NCBI GenBank assembly: GCA_048013815.1
Contig: CM106585.1
Span: forward strand, 12,090,001 to 12,154,000
Reading direction: 5' to 3'
Origin: Setoptus koraiensis
Taxonomy: Eukaryota; Arthropoda
Length of the DNA: 64,000 bases
A program made the translations under genes and the position numbers. Positions 12,546-27,500 of this stretch are shown piece after piece (position 1 is the stretch's first letter; every line of letters starts with the position of its first letter). A model generated the notes under the pieces. It was not told the DNA's origin. It did not search any database and worked only from the letters and a program-made list of their open reading frames with translations.

Positions 12546-15500
12546 GTGAGTCGCCCATTCAACTCGAGGGCCTCAATTGGGGCGCACTTTGAGAGCGATT
12601 TTTTTCACAACATACAAGAGATAATCCGCTAATAAGAGACAATCTGTACACGGACTTCGGACGTGCGACATGCAGCCGGTTCGGTGTGACCGATTCGCTA
12701 AGCGAATGACTTTTCCGCGGTCGGATAATACTGATTATATTGTATATTATGATGAAGATCCCTCGGGCGCCCAATTAGCATGCTTACTCGGCCGCTCTAC
12801 CTGACGCGAGTGCCGGCCGACAGAGAAAATCGTCGAGCCATCGAGCTCGATCGCATCGGGGGCCGCTGCAGTTGGACGTTTCCGAAAACCTATCGCCGGT
12901 CGGAGGGGAAAGAGCGGCCCAAAACTAGGGACGAAATGCAATTTCGGGCCCCAGCGCGGCCCGTGTTTTTATGCAAATTTCTAATTGCGTGTGGGATAAC
13001 TATTTATTCAAAACACAACAAGTTGATTGGTTTTGCCGGCAGCGATCGCTTAAGAGCGCTAGTGGTTATAAATCACTTTCACTCCAACTGCCGCTCGCGC
13101 GTCATCATAATTATCGCGCTGATCGTTATCGGGGCCATCCAGATCGGACGTGTCGATAGCAATTACTGGGGCGCCCCACTCAAGCACAATCATGCGCTCA
13201 AGCAGCGCGGCTAATGTTACGTAAATCGTTATTGTGACGCTGCCGGCGTCGTCGTCATAATAACGATGGCGGCGGCATCGCGATGCGATGATCGCGTGGA
13301 AAAGTTTGATCTAAACTTTGGCCCACTGGCGAGCTCACTCCAGCCAGTAAGTTACTGGCGAGCTCACTGCCAGCGAGTCACTGGCGAGCTGCCAGCTCGG
13401 GGGCCCCTCACACTATCATAGTTTACAGTGTGGGGCCGCTCGGAGTTCTTTGCACTGGCGAGTTCACAGTGTGGCACGGCGCTTGGAATTTCCGCCTGAA
13501 AGGGGCCAACTGGGCCCAGATTGCGCCTCGCTCTCAGTGCCCGTCAATGGAGCCCGGTGGCTGGCAGCAAATAAATGCAGCAGCGGCAGGCGGAGATTGG
13601 ATTAGGCGAGCGAAGGAATTTTCGGCGATGTTCTGGCGCGCGAAAACATCGCCTCGGCTCGCCTACAAAACAACAGACAGATATAGAGAGTGTATAGATA
13701 TGGCGAGAATTTTCTAGCGTTCGCGCAATCTGCCAGTGACAGATTCTGCCAAATCACTTTGGCTGCCCGTTATAATCGACGGCTCGCTGCAGCCGTCCGA
13801 CGGGACGGCGCCCGGATCACGGGGGCGCCGGCGACACTGTCGTCGCGCGACTCGTCGCTCGACTCGCATCGCGGGCCACGATTGTCGGACGCGGGCCTCG
13901 ATGGTCGGACGCGCGCCTCGATTGTCGGGCAGCGCGAGGCCCGCGCTCGTCAGAGGCCGCCATTATCGCATGATTAATCTGTCGATACAAGGAAAAAACT
14001 AATCTCCGAGCCGCACCAGCGATACCCAAGCCGGATATTGCCCAATCCGGCGAACAGACGGCGACGATGTTTTGCGATTTCGCTGGCCCCGAAACTTCGC
14101 TGGCCCCGAAATTTCGCTGGCCTCCGAATTTGCTGCAAATTTGGCAGAAAATTGGCAAATTCGCGCTCGCGCTGCCGCTCATCACGATCTGGCAACTGTT
14201 CGGCTGGCTGGCTGGCTGTTATTATGTAATGATGATGATGATGATTTGAACAACTAGCAATTTACAACAACAACAACGTCGGCCAGCAACTAAGCCCAGC
14301 GGCTTGCCAGCCGCACACTTATCTGGCGAGATGCGGCTGCAAATGTTGCGATTATGATCCATCGCGCTAGTATCCATCGGCCGCTTGCATACACTTGTTA
14401 TGCGTTGGCCGCACGCGCCAGATGGGCCCCGATTAGGCCCACGTTCAGCGCCCGCTTCTGACGACCTCTGGCACGTTGCTGCGTTAGATCCGCTCGACAG
14501 TGCCGCGCCGGGCCGGAGGAGCCGCGCCGGGCCAGTGCAGCTGGGTATCGCGACGCGTCGTCGGCCTGCTCGGCCCCAAAGTTGGGGCCGGCCGAACGCC
14601 TAGTGCCAGCGCCCACGGCAGAGCAGAAATGGGGCCAATTCTTTATGGTGTGTGTCGGCTCGCGGCTGCGTGTGCGTGGCTGAGCTCGCCGTTGAACCTT
14701 TATTGTTGCAGTGGCACGAATAAATAACTGGCTGAATACTTAACACTTCCATATTTATGCGCCATTTTGTAAACAAATGCGACGGATAAAAAGTTTTATT
14801 ATTATAGTTTTCGGGCCGGCTCACGGCCAGCCGCACTGCGGGGCCTCGGTAGTGCGCGGTCGGTAGCCGCGAGCTGCCACCAGCAACAACGTGCCGCTTG
14901 CATGGTACGCGCGACCGAGGCGAGCAGCCTCGAAATGTATCCAAATGCCAGATCGCTGGATCGCTGGGTCGCGCACCGAGGGCGCAACGTGCTCGGCACG
15001 CGCATAGGTGCACCCGCACAAGCGAGCACGCTGATTGATTGTGCCCGACACACTCGGCCCCACGCTCGCCGGCGCGGTATCGCCGGCGCGGTATCGCCGG
15101 CCCGGCATCGCGGACACGATGATATCGGGCCCGTTGCGGCGCGCCTCGATTTTGCGCGTGCAAACTTTGCACGCGCAAACCTGGCATCGTTTGTTCGTGT
15201 ATCGCGCTTGTTTGTACGGACTGGCCCCCGAACGCAAGGCTCGAGTGTTTGCGCAATATTGGGCGCTTCCGTCAGCGGCGCTCATTATCGCGCCCTCAGC
15301 GCCTCACTGTTTTACATGGCGGCAGGTTCGGCTCGACTCGCCAATGGGCGATTGTGTTATAGAGATCGCTCGCTTCGAAGTTCGCCAACTCCTGCGCTGC
15401 GTACCGTGCAAATTGCACGTGTCAGCGACCTGCCGCGGTCGCCCCCATCAACGAAACAGTCGGATATTGCGGCAGCGATGATGCAATCATTGATACAAGT

Positions 15501-18500
15501 GCCCGGCTAACCGTTACATAATCGGCCGTTGCACGACAATATATAATTGATATCGCGCGGCACGCTGAGCTGCAAACAGCTCCAAATCGCAGTTCAGTGC
15601 AGGTCGGCTTGTCGGGCCTCAGTTGCGCCAATTGCGGCAATTGCGCGAATTAGACCGAATTGATAGACCAATTGATGGACTGTAAATAAACAACCGGCCA
15701 GCAGTGCGCCGGCATTTCAGTGCGTCAGTGAGGCCAGATCTTTGCTCGATGATTGATAGTTTCATTTGGCTCGATCGGTCGTTTTATCCGGCTTGATTGG
15801 CCGTTTTATCCGGCTTGATTGGTGGCCGCTCAAACGTGGGCCCGCAGCGCGCATAATCCCGAGCTGGGCTCACTCGCGCGACCCGCACCGTGCTCAGGTG
15901 TGAACCGGGGCCCGCTCGTGCCGCTGCGTCGCGGCCCGACAGGTGCTGACATATGTGGGCCGGGCGGGCCGGCAATATGATGTAATCTCCCGTATCATGC
16001 TGGCAGTATGTACGAACGCGGCCGTGCACACAACAAACGTATATACAAATGTACAACTGTAATACCCGACAGCCGCTGCTAATATAGCGGTGCCAACATG
16101 GTGAATGTTGAACATGGCCGATATTATATCGGCTGGGGCCCGCCGCGGACGAGCCGCAATATTGAGCCGAGGTATAAATTGCGCGCGTTGAGTCAATAAT
16201 ACCCGCGCCGCACAGCCAGCTATGTACTGCGGGCTATGTAGGCCAGCGCAAACAAATGGGGCCCGCACACTGCCCTTGACGACACTGGCTGGCGGCGCAC
16301 GTCGGCAGGGGCCCCATCGGATCGAGAGATCTGACGATGGAACGCAGTCACTCGATGGTTAGATCTCTATCGTGGCCGCCCGAAACCGACACCGAGAACA
16401 AAGTCGAAACAAAAAGCAGCGCCCGCAGTTCGCCGGGCCCCACTTGTGAGTTGCCAGCGAGGGGCCCCACACTGAATCAGTGTGTTTGCACTGATTTGTT
16501 AAGCGCCCGGCACACGCACACACACACACACACCAACACACCAACGCACACGTAAAATTGCTCCGTCGGCCGACCGGCCGAGATTAACTCTTTTTGTTGT
16601 AGTTGTTTGTGGTGCGTGCTCTGCTGGGGCCGGCCACCGTGGGCCCCGGCAGCCGCATCTGGGCTGGGGCCCAGCGCGCGCCTGCATGCTCGTGGCTGGG
16701 CCGGGCCTCGTTCTTCGGGGCTCGCTCGTTGCAAACGAGGCTTCAAAGAACGAGCCCCAAAGAACGAGCCCCAAAGAACGAGCCCCAGAGAAAGAGTCGG
16801 CGAGGGCGCGGAATTCGCGCTAGATTAGACTAGATTGGCGGCGCTGGCTCGCCAGCCAATATTGGCCACATCCATACAACTGTTGTATTACAACACTATC
16901 TGGCGGTGGTATATTGGCGCTGTTCGGCTATACACCAGTTGTATTGTAGATATACGTGTGCATATATATATATATACATGAGCGCGGATATTTGTCCTTG
17001 GGCCCCAAGTCGCGAACGCGCGCCAAGGGCGCAATGTAATTGCCAATCCAAAATAAACATTTTTATCGCCGGGCCCGTCTGGGCCTGGCACACAATTACC
17101 CCAATCGGGTGGCGCAAAGCGGCGAGGTGTGCGGTGCGGATATATTGGTTTCGCAAGCATCCAATATAACTAATATCACCAATTACAGGGTACGGTGACG
17201 CGCATAGCGAGGTATATATGTCCGACTTGATATACTTGGCCAGTGGCCAAGTTGCCCGGCTTGGCATAAACAACAAGCCAACGCCGGCAAGACTAATCGG
17301 CCCTAATGTCCCTCTATTATCCCCTAATCTGGCCACTGTTGGGCCCCACTCGGGCCAGTGGCCCGATTTACCAATTTGCACAACCGGCAGCCAGTAAATA
17401 TACTCCGGCTATCGTGCAAAGGGCCCCCAATATAACATAATACTATATATACATATATATTCCTCGACTCTATCGATACAAAATCTTCGTCATGCAATGA
17501 AGTGTTTTTTATTACTCTGCAACGTAGCGCAGTTTTATTGGGTCAGACACGTGCAATTTAACGTGTCGGGTCGTATCTGTATGCACAGCCTATTAAATAA
17601 TTTTCCCCGTCTCCCTCTCTCTCTCTCTCTCTCCCATTTTCTCCCTGTTTGCCGATCAATCTTTGCGCGGCGCTGCCTACCTAATTACACCGGTGCCTCT
17701 CAACCGGTACCTACCTAAATCACACGCCGGCCCGACGCTGATTACGCGCAACTAGACGCCACTATCGCTGCCAGTACGAGCCCGACGGGCGCCGCAAACC
17801 GGGCACAGAGCGGCTCCGACAGAGCGAGGCCAGTCAGGGACACTGCCAGCGCCGTCCCGCAGGCAGACTGGTGGCGCCCGCCGGCGCCCGCGCTCCAATG
17901 GGGCCCTGCTCGTGGGCCGGATTTCGGCGGCGGCACGCAAGCGGATAAGAATGAGAAAATTGCCGACAGTGAGCCAAATGGTTTAATTAAGTTTGCCCTT
18001 CCCCTGCCACAAACAACCCAATACAAATTTGCCGGCCAGCGGCACCTGTTCCGGTGCCAGGTAGTGTGGTCAGCTGGCGCGGTCGCACAGCCCTGGCCGG
18101 CGCTGCAAATCGAGTGGCTCAAGGATGGGGCCCCTCTGGACAGCGTCTACAAGAACGTGCGCCGGATTAACGTGGAACAGCAGCAGCAGCGAGGCGCTAG
18201 CGTCAACGCCAGCCATAATAATAATGATAATAATAACGGCAACAACAACACCAACGACAACAACGCCAACATCGGTCATCGCAATAGACGTCACAACAGC
18301 GCAATATCCACTGGTCATTGGGGCCCCGAACGAGCCAGCTTCGGCGGGCATCATTATCGTGGCCAGCACAAGCACACTCAATATGCTAATGAGCGGCCAT
18401 CCGATGACGCGACAAATAACAACTACCATAAATCGCCCTTGTTGCCAATTAATGGGCCCCAGCCGCACGGCGCCAGCACGCTCGTAACAAGTGGCGACAG

Positions 18501-21500
18501 CTTGACCGGGCCCCGGCATTCGGGCGACGCTTGGCAGGGGGCCGCACACGAGCGACACGCACGCAATGAGCGCGACAATGAGGTCGCGAAAGTCGCTAGG
18601 TGCCGGCGCCATCAATACGCCGCATACGATACGGGCGCAACAACCAACGATGGCGGCGCCACCGCAGCGCCCGCCACCGAGGACAGGGGGCGCAGCAACA
18701 AGCGACACGCTCACAATAGCGGCGCCCACAATAGCGGCGCCCACAATAACGGGCGCCAGATAATGAAGCAGCGCGCCAGCGGCGGCCAAACCAACAACCA
18801 CAGATTAGTGGAAATCAAGAATATACTGGACAGGGCCAAAGGCAAACTGACCTCTAGGCTGCGCATTCAAGAGCTGCAAGTGGCCGACTCGGGCCACTAC
18901 GAGTGCCTGGCGCGCCTACAAGTTGCGCCCCAAAGCGCTGACGCAATTAATGCGCCTAACGAGCCGCAGTATGGCGCCAGCATACAGTCGACGGGCGCCC
19001 TGGTGGTGAGGCCAAGTAAGTACATACTAATCATTTCGTGATTGCCCGCACAAGCCCGACATGTCGCAATATATCGTCGGGCATGTGCGCGGAATAGGTC
19101 GGGACATGTCGGGACGTGTCGGCGGGGCCCCAGCGGGCCGGCAACACATAATGCTGCGACAAATGGCCGGCCCGGTCGCATGCAGCGCCCGGTTGCACGC
19201 TGTGACTCACAGCCTGGCGCCCATTATATGTGTTGCCATAATAATATTTAGTGGCCGGCATAATCAATTTGGGGCCCGCAGCGAGCTACGGGGGCCCGCC
19301 GGTACATTCGGGCCGACATAGTCCGGCCGGCACATTCGGGCCGACATAGTCCGGCCGGCACATTCGGGCCGACATAGTCCGGCCGACTCATTCGGGCCGA
19401 CACGTTCGGGCCGACATATCCCGGCGCGCATATCCCGGCGCGCTTTTGCCGGCGCACAGCTGAGGGGGCGAAACTGGTGCCAGATTGATTGCTTTCGACT
19501 CGTACTAACTATCATTCACTTGCTCTTGTAACCCTTGCTCTTTCGCTGTGTCTCTTCCACTGGGCGCATTGTCGCTTTGTCGCACCCCCGGCGCTGGTGG
19601 GCACTTTTGGCGCTGCGCCATTGGGGACCCAAACGCACGCATTGCCGCAATTGGCGAATATACTCAACAAATAAATTATCCATTCTCTCAATGGCCAACA
19701 ACAACGACACCAACAACGACAACAACGACGCCAACAACGACAAAAACGACACCAACGACAACAACGGCAACAACGACAACAACAATAATAATAACCATCA
19801 CAATGACGTCATGCAGAGCGGCCCATTGTCAGTGGGCAGCCGGACAACAGCAACAGCGCCAGAGAGGAGCAGCGCGGATCTGAAGTCAAGTGAGTAGAAT
19901 TGTCGGTCGGTCGGTCGGCCGGCCCGGGCTCGATGGCAGCGTCCGGGCGGCGACCGAGATTATATTTTGGCGTATGCACTTTCGCTCGGCCCACCACCAA
20001 GTGGCGGGCCTCTCCAGTCGGGGCTTTCGACGGCGCCAAGAGCGACGCCCGCGACGTCTGAGAGTCGCAGGCCGAGACGCTCGGGGCGACTTTGCGGCGA
20101 GCTCGCCGGCCTCAGTTTGTTTAGTTGTCTGGGTTCTTGGCGGGGGGGGGGGGCGCCCAAGTGGCAGCGCAACAAAAACAATCATTTGCACAGCTAACAA
20201 GGTGCCCGTTTGCCGGCGCGCCGGCGGCTCTCTTGATTGGTCGGGCGCCCCAATTGGCCGGGCCGGGCTCGGCTCGGCTGGGCGAGAGTGGGGCCCGCCA
20301 ATTGCCCATTGAGTGCTCGCCTGGCGGCGCGTCGCCCACTCAATGTGCCTTGCGGTGTCTTGCGTCTGGCGGCCAGACTGGCGGCAAGACTGGCAAGTGC
20401 TCATTAAGTGGGCAACACATGTTATCACGGCATGTAACAAACTGGCCCCACATTTGCCGGCCAATTACAATTGCGCCAAATGTACCCCGGCAAGAAATGG
20501 AAAGAATCATAGACTTGGCGCGCTTGTCGCCTCGCGCCACCCGAACAATGTTAACACCGGCAAATAGGTGCGGCTAGCGGGGCCCCGCGGCCGCTCGCCA
20601 CAAGCTCGCCGGGCGACAATGCGGCCAGCTGCAACAATCATTAAATTAAGCATTTCCATTTACTGTCTAACCGGTGGCGACATTTCGCCGGCAGCGGCAG
20701 CCGAGCGAAGTGTCGCGTGGGCGCTTGTTTCGGCGCGCCCGCTATCATTAAATTTCATTTAAATATCATTAAAATTGGCACCGGAATAGCCGGCAATAAC
20801 TGGCAACATCGGCGGTATTTCGGTTAGGGCTGGTTACGCAGACACAGTTATGTAACAGTGATACGAAAAAGGAAAGGTTGTTGCGTAACTCTCGTCTCGG
20901 GCGCATCGTTAGCGCGTTGCTCGTGCTGCACTTGCCGGGCAGCCCGCGCATTCGCGACTGCGCCCGCCACACAGTTCCACTATGATAGTTGGGGCTCGCA
21001 CCGAATATCCGCCCGCACCGGGTCGCAGCGAGTCGCGGGTGCGGCTGGCGCGATATGAGCCGGCCGTGCGATGTGAGCCTGGCCAACGCAGCGCCGACGA
21101 GCTCAAGTGCCGGGCGCCGCCGATAATCAGCGGCTGATTGCGGCCCGTGGCGGCCCCGCGGGACGGACCCGCACCGCGCTTGTTGTGTGGCGCGGATTAT
21201 GACGCTAATGAATGGGCCTATAAGCGATTGCGGTCGGTTGTTGCCGGTGTTGTCGTTTTTGGCGTTGTTGTGGTGGCCGTTGTTGCTGCTGTCGGCGCCG
21301 TTGTTGCTGGTGCGGCCGCTGCCGCTGCCGGCGACAGCCACTAGATAGCGGCCAATTGATTAGATATGCAAATATCGATGCGCTGATGACCCCAAACGGG
21401 CGCAAAATCCATTTATCACGCCGCCGCCAGGGGTGAGTGGGGCCTGGGCACGATGCAGCAGTCCACATTTGTGTCACTTTTGTAACTACTTGTCGGGCGC

Positions 21501-24500
21501 TGTTTATTATCGGTTATTGTCGGTTAGGGGCGCCGACACTCGAGTGCCCGTGCCCGTGCACAGTGTCGGATATTTGGTCGTTTTTTTTCTCTGTGTTGGC
21601 GAGCGCCACTTGACGCCTCGACGACGTTTCCAATTCGACACAATCGACAATGAGTTTCGCCACGTGATCATTACGCGCTTACTTTCAGAGTGCGTTGTTG
21701 TTGCGTTGCGAGCGCGTTATTTTGCGCACCGACTGGCCGCCCTCAAGCGGACAGGCGGACACCCGCCACCGATCGGGCCGAATGGGGCGCGTCCCTGGCC
21801 AAGCTCAACTGTCAGGCGACTCGGCGAGCGGCCGAGCGCGACCGCCGCACTTTGGCCGGCTCCGCAAACAGCCTGTGAGCCGCTCGCCAGCTGCGACTCA
21901 CAGTCTGCAGGGGACCAGCGGGGCCCCGCAAAGTGCAGCCTTGGCCCGGCCGAGACGCTGGCCACTTCGGCGAGCCTGTCTCTTGCGCGGCCGGAAACGG
22001 GTCGGCGTGGGCGAGCGCGACTTTCGAAATTGAACTATCCTTCGCTGCTGTTTATTTGTTTGCGCAGCGTGTGTGTGTCCAATGATGACGATTTGTCTCT
22101 GCTGAGAACGGTATCAGCGGCGAGCTGGCCAACAAACACACCCAACGCCCACATCACTGAACAGTGTAACGTGTTATAACGTGCGTTACGTAACAGCGAC
22201 GCACAAACAGCAGCACGTGTTATTACGCGGCAACGGACACACGCCCGCGCGCCGGCCATTAGCCGGCGGCGGAAATAAATTTATTTCGTTTTGGCGAGCT
22301 AGATATATCTGTGCGCGGGCGAATCGTTGGCTATAGCGGCTACTCGCTTGCGACTCCGGCCTGATGGGCACTTTATCACAGCAGCGGCTCATCCGTGTTT
22401 TATGCCGTATCAACTTACCGATCTGGCCGGCCGGGCCACCAGCCCACTGTCACGTACTGCTGCGGCCGATTTCGGCCAGTCCATTTGGGTCTGTTTGGGT
22501 CTTTTTGGGTCTTTTTTGGTCTGTTTGGGCCCGTTTGGGTCCGTTTGGGTCCGTTTGGGCCCGTTTGGGTCCGGCGGTCGGGCTGCGGCGCTAACGCTGC
22601 AACGGTCGAGCGGTCGCCCGCAGCCTGTGAGGCCGGCCTCACAGGCTTGCGGCCCAATCTGGCCCCAATAAAAGTCGCCGGCCCACCGGCGGGCGAGAGG
22701 ATGCGCCCTCCGCGACGCAGGCGCCATCCCGTTTCGGTCTGGCCGCCCGGTTTGTGTGCCATGTATCGTGTCGGGCCGCTTGTTGTGGGGCCGCGTGTGA
22801 GCTCGTGAAAAACACGTTCCAAATACCGAAACGATGCTTGCGAGCACACTGACACAAACAAAGCCCAGCCCAGCAAAGCGATTAAATGCGCCTAGCGAGC
22901 GCTGGCAGCGCTGAAAAGTCGCTCGGCTATTTCTAGCTATTTCTGGCCTCTCTTTTTAGCACTTTCTGGCCTCTCTCTTTAGCTCTTTCTGGCCTCTCTT
23001 TTAAGCTCTTTCTGGCCTCTCTTTTTAGATGTTTCTGGCCTTTCTTTTCAGCGAAATGGGCTCCCCATTTAAGGCAAACCTCACATCTATCATTATATTA
23101 TTTATGCGGCGTTGCGAGCGGCGTCTGTTGCTGGAGTCAGTCGCCAGAGTGTGTCGCTATAGTTGCTCGCCAAAGTCCGTTACCGCAGTCTGTTACTGGA
23201 GGCTGGCGTCTCGGCGAGGCGATGATTTACATTTATCGTGGCGCCCCTCACAACTTTGTTAGGCGAGCCGGGGCCCCAAGTCAAGGGCGATGTAAAGCCG
23301 AGCTATGTGGCCGTTTACTATTCTATTTACATATCGTCGTCGCGACCATACAAACTGACAATTGTCGAGCGCGACGTCGCCGGCGCAAATCAGCCCAATG
23401 CACGCGCCGAGGTGCGGCCACGGGCCTCTGTCGCGCAATCCTCTGCCGGAAGAGCCCGCTGTGTGTCTGTCTGTCTAGCTGGCTGGCACCGTCGGTGTGG
23501 GGCCCGCGCTCGCCCGCGTCCGGCCCGCACAGGCCGGTTGGGTGGGCCGTGTGGCCGAGCGTTTGATTTGTTTGGCCAATCATTTGCTAGCCGGCTCATT
23601 GCCCCGCCGACATGTGCAGTCGCATGCAGCCTCATGCAGTCGCATGGGGCCCCACAGATACTCAAAGTCCGATTAAACGGCGCTGCAGTTGGCTGTTGGC
23701 CTCGGCGCCGCTTTTGGGGCTCCGTGGCGCACGAGGGCTCAACTGTGGCGATCGGCCGCGGTCGCACAATTACGCAACTCTGGCCCTTGTGTCGATTATG
23801 CTCATTAAGCGGAGTGTTGCAATAAACATGTTTACAGCTCTTACTGTCTACATGGGCATGTATGGGTGCTTGTGGGTGCATGTATGGGTGCTTGTGGGTG
23901 CATGTATGGGTATATTTGGCGAGTATAAGCGAGTATATATGCAAGTGTATAACGAGCGAGTGTATGTACGCGAGACCGGTTATTATGCAATAACACGATA
24001 ACAGTAATAATGGCAATAATAACAGACAATAATATCTGCTAGCAAACATTGTCATATAATCAGTTCAGTTTGCTCATCATTATGCACAACTAGTGTCAGA
24101 CTAGACAACTAAACTCGTGACACGAGTAGTGTGACACTAGGCAACGCGTGTTTTGCCACACCAGCGCGTGCTGACCGCAGCCCGATAAACAAGTGCAAAT
24201 AAACACTCTCGTTTGGGGCCCACATCAGCTGACTGCTCTCGCTAGCTTGTCAATTGGCCAATTGACCGTCAGTTGAGTCAGTAGAGTCAGTTGAGTCAGT
24301 TGAGTCAGTTGGTCAGTTGGTCAGTTGGTCAGCCGGTCAGCGCCACCCTATCGGGCATTTCCAACAAAGCAGCGAGCCGTTCCGCTAACAACTTTGTTTT
24401 TATGCCAAAACAAACAGTCAGTGGAACGGCTCACAATTGAAAAATTGCCTCGTCGTAGCCGAGTTTTTGCAGCCTTCGGAATCCGAAGGGTTCAAATTTA

Positions 24501-27500
24501 AACGAGCCACAGTGAAATTGGCGTCCAATTAGCGCTGACTTTACGGCTGGCTTGACAAGCCAATGATAATCGTAATATAACGATCAAGACGAAATAATAA
24601 CAATTTTGCACGCACAAGCGCGTTTGCCCGTCGCCCGTCGCCCGCTGCCCGTGACGTGCGAAAGCCGGAAATGCGCCGACGGGCCCCCGAAATCGAGCCG
24701 AGTCGACAGAAATAGAGCGCCCCGTTTGTGTGTTGCAGCTCGACGGGCCGGTCACATCGTGCGGGGCCAACACTGCGTGCCGCGTGCAATGTAATGAGCT
24801 CGTACCCGTTATTTGGGCCAATTGGGCCATCCGCTAATTACTGCGCTCGAATGGCCAGCTCGTTGCCACTGGTCACACCGGTCGGCCAAAGGTGCGGCGG
24901 CCGTCGGGCGCTCGTCACGAGCCAAGAAACTGGAAACTAGCGTCTGGCATCCAGATGAGAGGCTTTTTGTTTGGCCAGGGGCCCATAATAAGCTATCAAA
25001 TCCGAGAATCGGGCCCAAAATAAACTATCCAATCCGATCTTTGCCGATCCGGCCCGAGCCGGCCCGATCCGATCGGCCCTATAGGGCTAATATGTTAATC
25101 ATGTAAGTGATTATAACTATAATCCACTTTAAGCTGCTTTCGTTGGCTCGCCGGCGCGATTGACATCGAGCGGATCAATTACCGGCCCGATGCTCGGGCT
25201 CGATATCACGCTGGCTGAATGTTGTGATGTCCGTTGGCAAGTTGTGAATGAATCACAAGTCGCCCCGGACAGTCTCGGCGCGTCTTACGCAGACTGTATA
25301 ATACGCAGACTGTTAAAGAGACTGTTTGCAGACAAACAAAAAGATTGATTGCGAGATAATGAAACCGCGCTGCCAAGCTGCAGAGAACTCGGCCAGCCGC
25401 TGGCGAAGATTCTTCGGCAGCGGCGAAGAATCTTCGCCGCCCAATAGGCTGAATGATTAATTAATTAAGCTGCCAGTCACACGGCGCCAACTTCAACTTG
25501 TCACACACGTCGTCTTACGTAAGCGGCCTACGTAAGCGGCAATCAGGCAAATATATATAAATAGAGGCAACACTTCAGAGCTCGCAACCAGCCTAATACC
25601 ATTAAGTTAATAGGCAGCGCGTGACACGCTGGCCAGTGTCATGCCAGCGACGGCCCCGATGCGATAAGACAAAATAAATAAAAATAAATAAAATAAAGCA
25701 ATATAATATACGCAATATAATGATGCCAACAAGCGGGCGCTGTCGTTGCAGCGAGTCGCCCACGCCGCCTCGGCCTATCGTTGCCGGGCATCGCGACACA
25801 CAAACACGAAGCGAGCAAACTGATAATTGGCGACTCACCTGAGCGACTCGATTTGCTGAGTGCTCGCGTGATTGTGACAGTTGCGATCGTCGATTTTCCT
25901 TTCTTTTCTGGCCGCGTTCGCCCCTCACGACGGCAGAATGGGCAAAACTCAGCAAAACGGGATCGCCTCGCGACGCGAAACGAGATCGCTCCGAGATGCC
26001 CGGCACAATGCCCCGGAAGCCCGACTGGCGGCCAAAGAGCGGCCCGCCGAGGCCGGCCCGATCTTCTTTCGGTCGCCTGGCGCGAGTGAGCGTTGGGGCG
26101 GGATTAGGGCCGAGTCGATTGTGCGGTCGGGCGACTTCCTACGCCAGCGCCCGCTGCGCAACCACGGGAGCGGGCGCGCGGTCGGCGGGGCCCCAGGTTA
26201 TCGCAATACTTATCAATCATGGGCCCCGAAAGAAAAGGGAGAAAGGAGGCGAAGAGAAAAAACTATTAACGGCTGTTTCAGAATGCCATCGCACACAAAC
26301 AGTAAAAGGGGGAATTATTCTATTAAAAGTCACACACACACACACAATAGAGAATGGGAATTCTCGGAATTGACAAATACCGAGCCAGCCGAAATCCAAC
26401 GGTCGCGCGCACACAACCATCATCGTGTGCACTGGCCCCACAATCGCCACGAGCTCGTGGCGAGCTCGTGGCAAGCTCGTGGCAACGCATTGTCGTGTGG
26501 CGTATAGCGGGCGCCGCGTCAGTCGCGGCGTGTTATTGTTGCGCCCCCGTTTAGCCGATGATATTGCTACCTGGGCGAGAGTTGCCCATGAATATATATG
26601 AGTTGGCCGACGAGCCAAGGCAACAACGACACAATCTTATGCATAACATATGATATATCCGTACCACATGCTGCGAAAAATACCCAGATCGCATGCCGCT
26701 GCCAGTGCCGTCGACTATTAACTGGCTCGATGGGCTTCATTGGCGAGCTTGCATCATTTTTCACCATTCGCCATTCGCAGCAGCAGCGGCAGCCAATGGA
26801 CGGGCCCCAGTTGCATATAAAATTAATATTAAAATTGGTGAAATGTCAGGCTGTATCCAGTTGAAAACAAAGCGCACGAAGGTAACGCGGCCCCTGGCGC
26901 CGTATTGCGTTCTTAGCAACGCGACAGGGGCGCCATCGAATGCGCAGTTTCGGCTCACCAGAGGCCGAGCTGCCAGAGATTGCCGGTCCGGCCGACGCTC
27001 ATAATTTTCGCCGCCAGATTGTAATTGATTTCGTTGCCACTGGCACGCGTTGGCGCGTCCGCGGATCGCGTCGCCGGGCACGTGCATACGGCAACACAGC
27101 GGCCAGAGGGGCAATTATGTTATTATGTCGATCAATAGCGCCGCTGCGGGCCGGCGGGCCGGCCGGCCGGTCATCTGTCACTCGACTCGAGTGACTCGAC
27201 GCACCGCCGGCGATGCTCGCCGAGCCAAATATCACTCGAGCTAATGTGTCGCCAGAAATTTGTCGTCGCAAATTGCTACTCGCAATACCGGCGACAGACG
27301 GGCCGCCAGCGATTGGCGAGACACGGGCGAGACATCGGCCAGGCGTTGGCTAGACACGGGCGAGACAAGGCGACATCCGGGCCCCATGAGGGCCAAATGG
27401 GGGCCGAATGGGGGCCGACTGGGGGCCGAGTGTCGGCGAAAATGCGCAATGTGACGCTTATTTATTTGCGCGTTTGCGATGGCCGCGGTGTTTGTTTGTC

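Noticed and set aside
18070-18801. 243-codon minus-strand frame with hydrophobic runs
   Set aside because: It is antisense to the Ror Ig exon, whose + frame has Ig cysteines and a matching splice donor. The hydrophobic runs come from the complement of AAC repeats.
19691-19800. Poly-Asn/Asp stretch as a Ror exon
   Set aside because: There is no AG acceptor between about 19484 and 19815 that would bring this frame into the transcript, and a TAA stands upstream in frame at 19529. It may be an intronic repeat.
22930-23045. Series of acceptor-like CTCTTTTTAG sites
   Set aside because: They are units of a tandem repeat and no coding exon follows them.
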